From contig NW_024467119.1 in assembly GCF_017591425.1 (NCBI RefSeq), positions 27,005,001 to 27,069,000 of the forward strand: a stretch of DNA of 64,000 bases. Reading direction: 5' to 3'. This stretch comes from Ochotona curzoniae. Taxonomy: Eukaryota; Chordata; Mammalia; Lagomorpha; Ochotonidae. Made by a program: the position numbers and the translations under genes. Below, in pieces: positions 1 to 10,820 of the stretch (its first letter is position 1; every line of letters starts with the position of its first letter). The notes below the pieces were generated by a model, which was given only the letters and a program-made list of their open reading frames with translations, was not told where the DNA came from and searched no databases.

Positions 1-1084
1 TATTGAGCCCTGCAAAGATTTCTTTCCTCAAGCCAAAGCAAGGTGAGCACCTGAGAAAACTGAAGCACAGAGATGGTGTAGGGTTACCCCTACCTGCAAG
101 AAGATAGGCCATCTTTTCCAGGGACAGAGTTTATTTCTGACAGAAGCATGAAAATAATATTTAGTGCATGCAGTGTTTTGCCTTTTGGAATAATGTTGCA
201 AATGTAAGTTTCATAACTTTGATTCCACAGATGAGATAATTGAGATAAAAAATTTAATGATACACTGATATCTAAGAGATCACTGTCCGGGTAAGGCACT
301 GACACTCTTCATACACTATTTTCTCTATCACTGGGGAGTGGACTATTGTCTTGCATCTTTGCATTGTCTTCAATAAGTGGCAGGTTTGATGAAAAAGTTC
401 ACATAACCATAGACTTCTTCATGTTCATAACAATTCATGATAATGCATTTCTAGGAGGATCACAGCAACTTAATGTTGCTGCAATTTTAGTTTGGTTTTT
501 TCCAATTTAACCTTTTTGAATATCACAAAATCTCACTTTTCAATTCTTGCCTTTTCTTTCTTCCTTCTCAGTCACAAAACTGCAACTTGGTACTTCCATA
601 TACAACTGCTCTTTCCAAAGTTGACTGTTTGTTTCTAGAAATGTGAATAGGTAATGCATAAAAAAAATGAGATGGTTTGGTTGGAATGAATTTGGAAAAT
701 ATGTAATTATTCTGCTCCTTATCTTTTGGAGACCCACATAATGCTTGAGTATATTAAAGTTTCTGAAACACTATTCAAAGTGTGTGATGACATGTGTACA
801 CTGGCAGTTGCCAATCTTGCTTGAATCGAAACATTTCTCTCCCTTTAAATGCCTTAGGCAAATGATCTGAGGAAATCAGTTCTACTAATACTAATATAAA
901 GATCCAAAAATGTCACAAAAACACAGAATGTTTGAAAAAAACTAGTATTTTGCTCTCCAGGATTTATGTAAAATGAAATTACTATTAAATGAGATATGGA
1001 CAGGACAACAGTGATTATTGGTTTTTGAAAAATAAAATCATGTGCTGTTACCAAGCATTTAGTCTAAGTGACGAAGAGTGTCTG
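1..1084. other. AT-rich unique DNA, no gene seen
   Basis: I see no repeat of known family, no RNA gene and no credible exon here. The open frames are short, start at random methionines and lie in AT-rich sequence. The stretch could be intronic or intergenic; nothing in it decides. Confidence 0.6.
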
Positions 1085-1300
1085 ATTCAGGCTTGGGTTC
1101 CTCACTAGTTCCTGTTACTGCAGACACTGTGGGTAAGCAGTAACAATCCAAGCACTTACATGGTGGTGGCCTGGACTGCGTTTCTGTCTCTAGGCATTGG
1201 GGAGTGCGTTAGCTTACTCTTGCTGTCTCTCGCTCTTTCTCTTCCTCTCTGCTTTTCTCTCTCCTTCCTTTTTTCCTTCCCTCTGAAATAAATGTAAAAC
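1085..1300 (+). mobile_element. Old CSINE fragment (lagomorph tRNA-derived SINE)
   Basis: The central and 3' parts of the lagomorph C repeat can be followed: a 'ctgttactgcagac' segment, a 'ccaagcacttacatggtggtggcctgg' region, the 'ggcattggggagtg' motif, a CT-rich block at about 1,215-1,275 and a short 'gaaataaatgtaaaac' tail. The 5' tRNA-like head is not recognisable. It is clearly more diverged than the copies near 42.9 and 61.7 kb, so it is an older insertion and non-functional. Confidence 0.7.
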
Positions 1301-2744
1301 AACCTAAGAAGGAGTTAGAAATTAACTTCAATATTTGACTTAAAAAAATCCATACTGAAATGGAGGTGTTTTGAGTTTATATCACAAATATTTTTGTAAA
1401 GAAACTGAAGTGGCATTTACTGAACCTGAAACAATTTATGCAAAATAAAATTAAAAGAAAAAAACCACAGGAGTAAACCAAAATATGTGACCTACACTGA
1501 GAAAAAAAAAAAAACACTTTTTCTCACATCAAAATTAGCTTATTGCACACACACTATTTTAATGTAATATATATATATCACATCAGAGTTTCCAAGATTT
1601 ACCTAAATTGTAAGTAGATCAATTAATTGCACACCTGCCAATCCAGATGGTAAGATGGTTTCAGCTGCAATGACATGAAGTCATGTGAGGACCATTCTTC
1701 TAAAGGAATCTCTTTCCTGATGTCATAAGAGAACAGTTAACAGTGTAGGTAGGATTCTTACATGGGTAGGATTTGGAAGACGGATTTTTTTTTTCCATTG
1801 CAGAGATCCAGGATATTGGCCTCAGCATTTCTGCTCCCCAGAGGATCTCATTGGAATGGGGACACCTCGTCTCTCTGAAGAAAGTATTGACATTAAAAAT
1901 GATCTGCAGGATCCTGCTACTTGAGATTCAGTGCATTACTTAATTTCCCATGTAAATGCATGCCATCTGTGCCTGCTGCCGACACTATTCCTTCCCAACC
2001 TGTCACATGAAATGACCAGGCAGTGCTGTCAAGTCGCTCCTGCATCATTAAGATGAGAAAATAAGCTGAAATCTGGAAAGGAAATATCTGATACTAAGAA
2101 TATGTAAATATACAACTTAGTATGTGGATATTACCAAGCATTATTATGCAACAGTATATTAAGTCTTCTATTCAATAGTTTTGTGATTGTCCCAATATAT
2201 TAGCCGCACAGATTTGCAGCAGAAGCATTTTAATGTACACATTCTTCTTTTTCTTGTTAGTTATGTTAGCCATTTTGATGTTATAGAATTTATTTGATAT
2301 TTTTCCATTAATATGTTTATGAATCACTAGTTCTGTGAACTAGTGTTTGAGGTCAGGGAATCTTTAATATTATCTGGAAGGTACCACTGAAACATGGCTT
2401 GTAGCACAGCCCACGTCACTCACTGAGTCACTGACCTTGTTCTAAGGGCAACAGAAGCAAATTTCTACTCCAGTTAGCAACATGGTTTTGTAAATTATAT
2501 AAGTATTTCAGGTTCAGGTTTTCTTATCCATCCAAAGATATTCTTTCACAAATATGGATTTCCTAAAGCAAAGAATAGTTTTGACCTTCAACAAATTACT
2601 TATGAACCTGTGCTTTAAAAACTATCAAAAGAAGTTACTAATTGCTTTTGTAATACAGTGTCCAATAGTTATGTATGTAGCCATAAAAAATTTTTACGCA
2701 TATATTAAGCCCCTACAATTCTGATTAGAATAACTTTTAGAAAT
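1301..2744. other. Unique AT-rich DNA with minor simple repeats
   Basis: It holds short A-runs (about 1,501-1,514) and a short TA run near 1,568. I see no gene or recognisable transposon. A moderately GC-balanced patch at 1,800-1,930 is not identified. Confidence 0.5.
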
Positions 2745-3300
2745 ATTTGTGGATGCTTGTCTTTTTTTCTTTTAAGGAAACTGACAAACCCACAGGATTC
2801 CAGGTTTACCAGCTGCTCAGCTATGCTGATTCAATTTTATCTGAAAGTGTGTCAGGGTTTATTCATGTTCATAGTGTGGCATTTCTCATCTTAAATGATT
2901 TAACAAATGCACTTTTTAATTGCAAAAGAAGTGTGTCCCAGCCTAACTCGATTCCAAATGGGCATCTTATCAGTCCCAGCCAGAGGCTGTCAGGTTGCTC
3001 TTTAATCAAGGAAGAGTATATTGCCATGGGGACAAAAACACATATCCTAGACCATGTATGCATCCATGGTTAAGATTGTAGCTGTTATTGATCTCTGCAG
3101 ATAACAGGCAAATGCTGTTGTCAGTTGAAGCAACTCCTGCTGAAGTTTGCTCATAGAGCTCTGTTTTCAGCAGTCACGCACCAGAAGGAAGTGGCTGCAA
3201 CTTCCTTCAGCTTGCTTTCCCCTGACGCAATCATTCTTTTTCCTATTGGCTGTCCATCAAGCAAAAATATAAGTATGATCTTAACAAAAATGTCATAGCT
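2745..3300. other. Candidate conserved non-coding element (unidentified)
   Basis: This 550-bp segment is non-repetitive, has balanced base composition and stays open over 108 codons on the plus strand (2,747-3,073) and 64 codons on the minus strand within it. Neither translation shows a recognisable domain. Near 3,243 lies an inverted CCAAT box ('cctattggctg') followed about 20 bp later by 'aaaatataag', a TATA-like string. I infer possible constraint from composition alone; it could equally be ordinary unique DNA. Confidence 0.3.
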
Positions 3301-3659
3301 AAAAAGAAGGCAGATCTGCAGGGAGACAGTAGAAATTTAATATCCTACAGAAACCTGTTTTTACAGATCTTTCTGCAAACTAAAAACCACAAGCCAAAAA
3401 ACATACCTAATCCTCATAGAAATGTCATGTGTAAAGTGCAGTGTCGGAAACGTGTTGTATCCCTGCTTCCTTCTTAGCTGTTACTCAACCTGCACTGCAT
3501 ACAGCCGCACAGATGTGCACACTCACACACACAACTTCGCCTTCCTCTCGTGAGAACAGCTTTACATCTTTCATGTATCTATGTACTCAAGTGTTTAACA
3601 CATTAAAACACAAAAGAGGAAAATTGGGAAAATTATAACAAGGGAGATAAATGACAATA

Positions 3660-3768
3660 AATATAATGTGTGGGGGAAGCAACAAAGGAGTAAGAAAGAC
3701 AGTAAAATGAGAGGGACACATATACAGGGGGAAGAGAGAGAAACAGAGAGAGAGAAAGAGAAAATGCT
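3660..3768. repeat. Purine-rich (GA) low-complexity tract
   Basis: The tract is dominated by G and A, with a near-perfect GAGA core at about 3,731-3,762. It resembles the purine strand of a minus-oriented CSINE CT block, but the flanking SINE body is not visible, so I call it low complexity. Confidence 0.6.
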
Positions 3769-5604
3769 AGGATAAGTGTGAAGAATATTCCTTTTGATTT
3801 CTATTACTTGTCTTCATTTCCTTAAATAGTTGAATGCTTGCTATTCTCTGATTTGTATCAGAAAGTTACTTTAAAAAATTAGTGACAATAATAGATAACA
3901 CCAAAAGATTCATTTCAACAGCTGACTAAACCAGATGATCTCTTGGGGTCTTGAGCTGTCCATGACATGGTGACTACTGATGGAAAGATAAAAATCAAAA
4001 GGAATATGAACATTTTACATGGATCCTGGTAGCTTTTTGTTTCTCCTCTCTGTCTGTGGTTCTTATTTTTGCCTTTGTGGTTGTATACAATTTGTTTTTC
4101 ATGTTATGGTCAATAGAATACCTGCATAATGCTGAAAGGTTTGCCAAAAAAAAAAAATAGAGCAAGATCTAGAAGATACTTTTTTAAACCAAACTTCATA
4201 AAAGATTTTTAGTTTTGAGTCCCACACTTTAAAGCCAGAACCTACTACTTGCATTCCCTGTTTCACTGAAACATCTCAGGTCGTGGGAAGAGAACAGCGA
4301 TGCTGAGCAGGGCAACAGACTCGTCTATTTCATCTGAGAAGTGAGATGGGACCTCACATTTATGTGGAGTCCAGTAGCGATCCCCAGCAGAGAAGCAGAC
4401 ACTGGGCTGTGAAAGGCCAACTTGACATGCTACTGGGGTCCCTGGACATCAGAACAGGCAGGTGTGGAAGGACGAAATGTCATGCCGTAGGTAGAGCAGC
4501 TTTAGTTCTATTTCTCACAAAGAAGCAATGAAATAAACACAAATTATCTTTATAGAAATAAAACTTCAAGGAAGTTGATTACATTTTACCTATGAGACAA
4601 TTCTACAAAGAAATTCCACCCTCTGTGAGGTTTGAGGCAACTAGAATTTCCAAAGCAGAGGTGACAAGAAATGTACAGCCCAAGAGAGAGACTGTCTTCT
4701 TTCTAGAAAATGGCCACAAGAGAAACAGATAGAAGTTTCTGCAAGAGTAGGAAAAGTTTTGAAGGAGATAATAAGGTAATTAAGAACTGATAGCAACTGT
4801 AAAAAAAAAAAAACTGTAACTGAACAGATTTCAAAAATTAGGAAATAACTGCAATGGGAAAAGTGTAATATTAATTGGTCAGATTTCAAATTATCTTTGG
4901 TTATATAAAATTATCAAAGTAAACTACTGTAAATATCTCTCTAACAAGTGCATCATTTCACTTAAATTTAGGAATTTGGTTTAACTATTCCACCAGTTTT
5001 GCAGTTAAGATGGCGGTTAAGATACACTCAGCCCATATCCTGGAATGGAAGACTAGACTAGATTAGAATAAGATTCTTTTAGAATGTTCTATTTGTTCAG
5101 TTATACCACTTTTCAAGAATGTTGTTTACTTAGGCATGGAAGCTGCTTCCAGTTTTGTGTTTTTGCTTAATCAAGGGAAGTATGTGTTTAGTTTCAGCAG
5201 CCATTAACTTTACATTGAAGTACACTCTCTTCCTTGGAATTAACATAATTGATCACTACAGACAAGAAGATCTATAAACTGCTTCTGAAAGAGAGAAATG
5301 ACCTATAAATCTTCCTGACAGGTTTTTGGGAACTAGCACTGCATTTCCATATGTTCAGATGGACAGCCTAGAAACGATTCGAAAATGCTAGGCAATAACA
5401 TGCGTGGGGCTTAGCTCTGACCTTGTTGAAGCTATTTTGGTTGCATATTAGTCTGTCACATGTCAGGTACTCACAATCTCAACATGTATCTTTAGGCACA
5501 TATACTACCATTTGTATCTGGAATTTGATTTCAAAAATCACTGATAGAAATCAGGCTAAATATATGTGAAGGCATCCAAAACCAGAAATATTAATTCTGC
5601 CCGA
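3769..5604. other. Unique AT-rich DNA, no gene seen
   Basis: It has scattered A-runs (about 4,146-4,158 and 4,801-4,812) and a moderately GC-balanced patch at 4,260-4,530 with a 61-codon frame lacking recognisable features. I identified no transposon, RNA gene or exon. Confidence 0.5.
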
Positions 5605-5640
5605 ATTGATATGAAAGTGTTTTATTGATATGAAAGTGTT
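5605..5640. repeat. Direct duplication of a 17-bp unit
   Basis: The string 'attgatatgaaagtgtt' occurs at 5,605-5,621 and again, identically, at 5,624-5,640, separated by two T residues. This looks like a small replication-slippage duplication. Confidence 0.9.
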
Positions 5641-6221
5641 AACATAGCTTCCAAAACACATATCTTTTCCTGTAAAAACAGATTTTCTTAGGAAAACAAG
5701 AACACAAAAGGTGGAAAACTCAGTTGCTTGGCGCATGTACTAAATACCATGATCATAACTGTGTGTGTCCTTCCTGAGTGCCTTGCTGGCAAGAGCACAG
5801 TGATATACTTGGAGATTATGTAAACTGGCCATTGCATAGATAAATTTATGCAGATTGTGCCAGCTCTGGTTCTAAACTCTTCACTGTAAAATTCCCCATG
5901 TCAAACCCCACAAGTTGGCTGCAAGAAATGTCACTTTTGCTTTGAATTTTGAATCTTACCAGTTCTCTGTTTTGTCTCCTTTCTGCTAAATAGTCGCATG
6001 AGTAATGTGGTATGCAGTCATTAGTGCTAACTAAATTCTTCAATGGTTTCACTACCTAGAATTGACAATTCTAGATCGACATTGTCAATCACATCTCATA
6101 TGTAGAAGCCCATTACACCTACAAAGCCCAAGAGAAGAATCAAATCACAGGGTGGGGCAGCAGAAAAGAGACTGGCATTGTCTTACGGGTCACTTTTCTT
6201 ATAAGTTGGGTTATTTTGAAC
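5641..6221. other. Unique DNA, no gene seen
   Basis: No recognisable repeat or gene. The 186-codon open frame that starts at 6,062 on the plus strand runs into the antisense CSINE downstream and is not a gene. Confidence 0.5.
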
Positions 6222-6590
6222 TTATTTATTTAGCTACTTATTTTGGGAGACATACAGGAAGGAAGGAAGGAAAGAGAAAGAGGAGGAGGGAGGGAGGAAG
6301 GAAAAGTTTGATGATGAAGGAAAAGCGGGGAAATGGCATGCTCCTTACTGCTTGGTCACTGCTTACATGCCCACAATGGCCAAGGTTGAATCAGGCTGAA
6401 TTGAGGAGTCTGGAACTCAATCTAGTTCCCCTAAGTGAGTGGCAGGAATTCAAGCACTTGAACCATCACCTGCCGCCATCTGGGGCACATATTAACAGGA
6501 AACTTAAACTTGAAATAGAACTGGCACTCAAACCCAGATATGGCAATGTGGGATGCAAACCTCCAAGGCAGTGTTTCAACCATGGGTGGT
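6222..6590 (-). mobile_element. CSINE, minus orientation, old copy with GGAA/GA tract
   Basis: Read on the plus strand, the element starts with the reversed tail ('ttatttatttag'), then a purine tract (6,256-6,308, GGAA and GA units). The reversed body follows: 'cccacaatggccaagg', 'ggaactcaatctagttcccc', 'aagcacttgaaccatcacctgc', then 'ggcacatattaacagg' and 'aactggcactcaaacccagat'. This is the antisense of the older CSINE subfamily. It accounts for a long open frame on the plus strand (6,062-6,622), which has no other support. Confidence 0.82.
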
Positions 6591-9500
6591 TACTATATTT
6601 TCATTGTTTTGCAGTCCCCTGACTTCGATGTCTTCCATTAACATCCCACCAATGTTACATTGACCTAAAACAGTCCTTAGGATGTACACTCATTAAAATA
6701 GCATTTGTGACTGACAATTTCCTGTCCTACTTGATTTTCTGTGCTATTGCCATGAACTCAATTATATGATACTTTGTAAAAACTTTGATATCAATCTTAT
6801 TATCATCAGTCTAAGAAGTCCCCAGATCTAGAGGCATGTTGAGTCCTTAACAATCTAGTCCCAAAGACTCTTTCAGTCCTGATATCGAATCCAAACTCAC
6901 AGTTCATCATTTTTCTTGTAGATGGCCACTGTTAGCCCCCACTTCCTCAGTATGCTTTCATCTCTTATTTATATAATGTATCTGATTGCTTTCTTATAAC
7001 AACTGTGTTGAAACTTTAAGAACTTACTTGAAAATTTCACCATGTGTGAAGTTTTCCTCATTATTCCACCATGCCCTAACTGACTTAGCTAGTTGTTCTT
7101 TTAGGACTGTTTTTGTTCATGTCTCTCACACCACCCATATTCACTGACTATTATAATTCTTGGCTTATTTATCTTTCATAACAGAATCATTGCATTTCTA
7201 CAACCTGACTGCTTAATGGGCAGAAATGATTATATATAGTACATAATTCAGTGGGTATTATATATATATAGTGCATAAATCAGTGGGTAATTGGAATATA
7301 TCCCTCTTTCAACTCATGGATTTAAGGAAAAAAAAGAAAGAGGCAATAAAAAGTGGCAATCAAAGTATTGGGGGGTCAGAATAAGATTCAGCTGGAATTC
7401 AGGTGATTTGCATAGAGATAACACATTTGGGGAGGATCAAGAATCACTGTGCTTTGAATGTTCTGGCTACTCTGTTGTAAACAGTAACAGAAGCAGGAAG
7501 TGTGTCACTATTTATTTAGAAGACTTTTCCAATTGCTCTGTAAACTTGAGGAGAGTTAGTGTGCAGAACTGTGCCCAGTGAGATACGTGGGAGTTCCGCT
7601 CTCACTCTGTCCATCTCGCTCTGTAAACACTAACAGGCAAGCAGCTCAATAGCCACTGAGAGGTGGCTGGTTACCCGCATTCTCTAACATCGCAACCACA
7701 CAGCCACCTTATCCACTAGTACATGAGCCTTGGGCCTCACCAATGAGAGGGTGAAAAGTGTTTCATTTTTATTTTATTTCTATGAAGTCTTCTATTTAAA
7801 AAGAAGAAATAAAGTTTACTGAAGCATCTTCCTAAGTACATTATTTCACTTGCACCTTCTGTCAGTTGCCACTTGCACTAATTAGGACGGTTTTGGGAGT
7901 TATAGATATTGGCATATCATGATCAGGTTACACAACCAGATAAATAAAAGAATACTGCGTTTGTCCATCTTGCAGGTTATTGCTAATACAAGCATTTTTC
8001 TCAGTGGGAAAAGGAAGCTATTCCATTTTATAGCACATCTCTATGTTATAGATTTTATGCTTTATTTATTTTTAACAATTTTCTGCTCCTAGCAGTTAAC
8101 TTAATGGAATAAAACCACATCTGATGCCATAAATGTCACTCTTGCATAGATTGAACTTTCTCAAATGAGGAATCCCTAAAAATGACAAAAAATCAAATCA
8201 GAGTATCAAAACTAAAATGTCATGAAAGTGAGGCTTATTTAATTATATTTGGAAGTTGCTTTCCATTTTTTAAAGGAATTTTTAATATGTTAGATTATCA
8301 TGGTCACAGAAAATGCATGGCAATTACTACAACACAGTTCTCAGCAATTGTTATGCTACTGTAATATCAATATAAAGAGAAAAACTTTCATGTAGTTCAT
8401 TAAAACATTCTATATATCAATAACTATGCAAAAACAGGAAATTATAAACATAGATGACCTGTGTTGCTCTCATACAAAGAGGATGGAGTGAAAGATAAGC
8501 GGGCCTTACTGGGGAACAAAGAAAGAGCAGTAATATTGACTTACATGAAGACAATTTTGGTGATGGCAGTTGGGGATAAGGGGATGTTGGTTCCTCTTTG
8601 CTACATATAACTGAAAATTAAGAGAATGAAAGGAAAGGAGACCAGCTTTGTAAACTAAGCAGCATTCAGGTTAATTAACATATATTATATCATCTGGGAA
8701 ATGAAGATTTATGATCGTGAGTATTCTCTCAATGCAAAATGCTAGCTGTCATATTTGTCAATGATTAGAATTGTAAGATACGGTTCATTCTTTAGCTCTT
8801 TAAGATTTTTGTTAATAGAAAAGGAATAGGTATTATGCTTCCCATAGGAACAGTTCCAACAAGGCAATCACACTTTCTGACTCTCTTCCCACCACTACTC
8901 CACTGTACCCTCTGTTCACAAATGTTTGCAAAGTCATAATCTTAATCTAGTCTATTCACCTGCTTAATTTGGCATTAGTCATAATATTTAACAATCAAAA
9001 AATAAAAAAAAATCACATTTCCATAGGGTTATTAATGTGGGCTAAAAATAATAATCAAACTCCCAATGTGACCATTTCATTCTATATTGAGTAAAATGTC
9101 ACCAATTAGAAAAAAAAAATCCAATGGCAAAATAGTTAAAACAGAATTTGAAATAAATTTTTCCAATATGACCTCACCTTTGAAAGAAATTTTAATATCT
9201 TTATATTTTGTAATACTTTGGGACCAAAGCGACTTAAAAATCAGCTTTGAGAATTTGAAACAAGGTAAGTATGTGGCTGCAAACAAGGTAGTGAGTTTCA
9301 CGTAGAGACATTGGAAAGGTTTGCATTTTCACCAATGAAAACACATGGCTGCATGATATTGTTCCGCCTTGGTGTTGGTAGTGATTCCCAATCCATACAG
9401 TATGTAAATATACGCGGCACCTGTTTCTCACTCTTGCACTCTTTTCCCTCTTATTTCAAACATGAAGTTTCATTTGATGTCACTAAAGGCTATTAAAATC

Positions 9501-9617
9501 TGACAGGCCAGTCCCTTGACTAACAATTCTTCACAGACATTCTGAATGTAGTTAGTGAAACCCTGGGTGAAGAAAACATTTTGCAGCTTTGGAGTTAAGA
9601 ACTTTGATATTTCATTC
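6591..9617. other. Mostly unique AT-rich DNA, no gene seen
   Basis: Apart from the short tandem repeat at 7,229-7,288, nothing here is identifiable. A GC-balanced patch at 7,560-7,760 could be an eroded repeat, but I cannot assign it. Frames around 9,080-9,500 overlap on both strands and have no recognisable motif. Confidence 0.45.
7229..7288. repeat. Imperfect 28-31-bp tandem duplication with TA core
   Basis: Two adjacent units each carry a TA-rich start, 'agt(a/g)cataa' and 'tcagtgggt'. They differ by a few substitutions and by TA copy number, so the duplication is not very recent. Confidence 0.75.
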
Positions 9618-9641
9618 AGATAGATAGGTAGATAGATAAAC
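9618..9641. repeat. Short GATA microsatellite
   Basis: About five units of GATA/GGTA ('agatagataggtagatagat'), imperfect. Confidence 0.85.
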
Positions 9642-10629
9642 TTTTCTCAATTATTAAATGCTTCCTTTAAAAATTGCAACATGTTGCATAAACAATTGAT
9701 AATATTAGTGCAAAAGGCTCCAAATATCATCAACAGAGTAAACATATTAGCTTTCAGAGAGATCAAAGTGAGAGAAATCATAGACAGGTTGTGGATGGTG
9801 AAAGCTGTTGCCAAGCCTATAGTGACCAACAATAAACTCAATGAACATAAACATAAGGCCTGTGAGCCATGCATGCGTTAACATCTTATACTAAAACATC
9901 TGTAAACTATTTTCATTCCATCTGTGTGAATACAAAGGCTAATTTGAACTTATTTATTTATAAATCTTCCAAGGAAAATGGATATGGCCTAGTTTCAATG
10001 TTTCAGCTGCTTTATGACCTGATTTGAACATATAATGTATTCAATTATAATCTTAAAATCAAAGAAACTATTCAATTAATATTTTCAGATCTCTAAATAT
10101 GTTCTCAATTTAAAAGTGTCAGTTATAAAATAAACATAAAATGACTGTTGTTTCCTTGTCAATCAGGTTAGACAGCATAAACTGAAGATTTTATTTTAGC
10201 AGTAATTCCAGATGCAACATACCATGTAGGTCTACCATGATTAGGCGTAATACTTGTGGGACCATCCAATTAATGCTCACTTGACATGCCATGGGCATGT
10301 CAATCAGTAGTCAAGATGAAAATGGACAATGAAAATTAACTCTATCCTTGGAGTTTAATGTTGTACACAAATGAGTTAGACAATTCCAGATTACAATTTC
10401 TATTGTTATATGATGGTCCTGTTAAAATTATGGGATTAATGATAAATTATGTTGGCATATGACACACTTTGATAATCATTAAGTTTTTGCCCAATACATG
10501 GTTTGCTAAAGATTGTCTTTGGCCCTTGGACAATACATTACTTCTGAGTTTAGGCTCTGCTACATGGAAGATAAATACGATGGCCTGAAGATGATTTGAA
10601 AAAGCAAGAGATTTTTAAAAATTTTCCAT
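9642..10629. other. Unique DNA containing a CATG palindrome
   Basis: No gene or known transposon is visible. A 66-codon plus-strand frame at 9,681-9,881 has no recognisable domain. The only ordered feature is the inverted repeat at 10,281-10,300. Confidence 0.45.
10281..10300. promoter_or_regulatory. Inverted repeat with two CATG cores (p53-site-like)
   Basis: Ten-base arms 'ttgacatgcc' and 'ggcatgtcaa' flank a 3-bp spacer (the right arm extends to 10,303). Read as p53 half-sites (RRRCWWGYYY), 'tgacatgcca' and 'gggcatgtca' are separated by one base, with two and one mismatches respectively. The inverted repeat is seen directly; p53 binding is only a suggestion. Confidence 0.3.
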
Positions 10630-10820
10630 AGCGTGCCTCACATCGGGGACCTAGTTGGATGGGAGGCAGGTGGGGATTTTCCCTTTGTTTCTCTGCTGAT
10701 CCCAGATACAGGGAAAATATGATATTAGTGTGGAAACAATGGTATTACCCACTTTCCTGTAGCCCTTGACCCTTTGTACCCTAATCGACTAAGTAAGATT
10801 ATTTTAAAAAATAAATTCAT
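10630..10820 (+). repeat. Dispersed repeat copy A (possible L1 3' tail)
   Basis: This segment aligns by eye with 21,215-21,395. Shared landmarks are 'acatc(g/a)gggacct', 'tgggaggc', 'ccca gataca/gacaca', 'gtggaaa' and 'acccactttcctgtagccc', then 'cctttgt' and an AT-rich end. Two separated copies in one window show a dispersed family. A directional A-rich end and a G-rich middle fit a lagomorph L1 3' untranslated region, but that is inference. Confidence 0.6.

Noticed and set aside
2747..3073. 108-codon plus-strand frame as a gene
   Set aside because: No recognisable domain; an opposite-strand frame overlaps it. Retained only as a conserved-element candidate.
3243..3275. CCAAT plus TATA-like promoter
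   Set aside because: Short motifs like these occur by chance in AT-rich DNA; no transcript evidence, so not annotated as a promoter.
6062..6622. 186-codon plus-strand open frame
   Set aside because: Two thirds of it lies in an antisense CSINE with a GGAA/GA tract; no domain, no conserved start.
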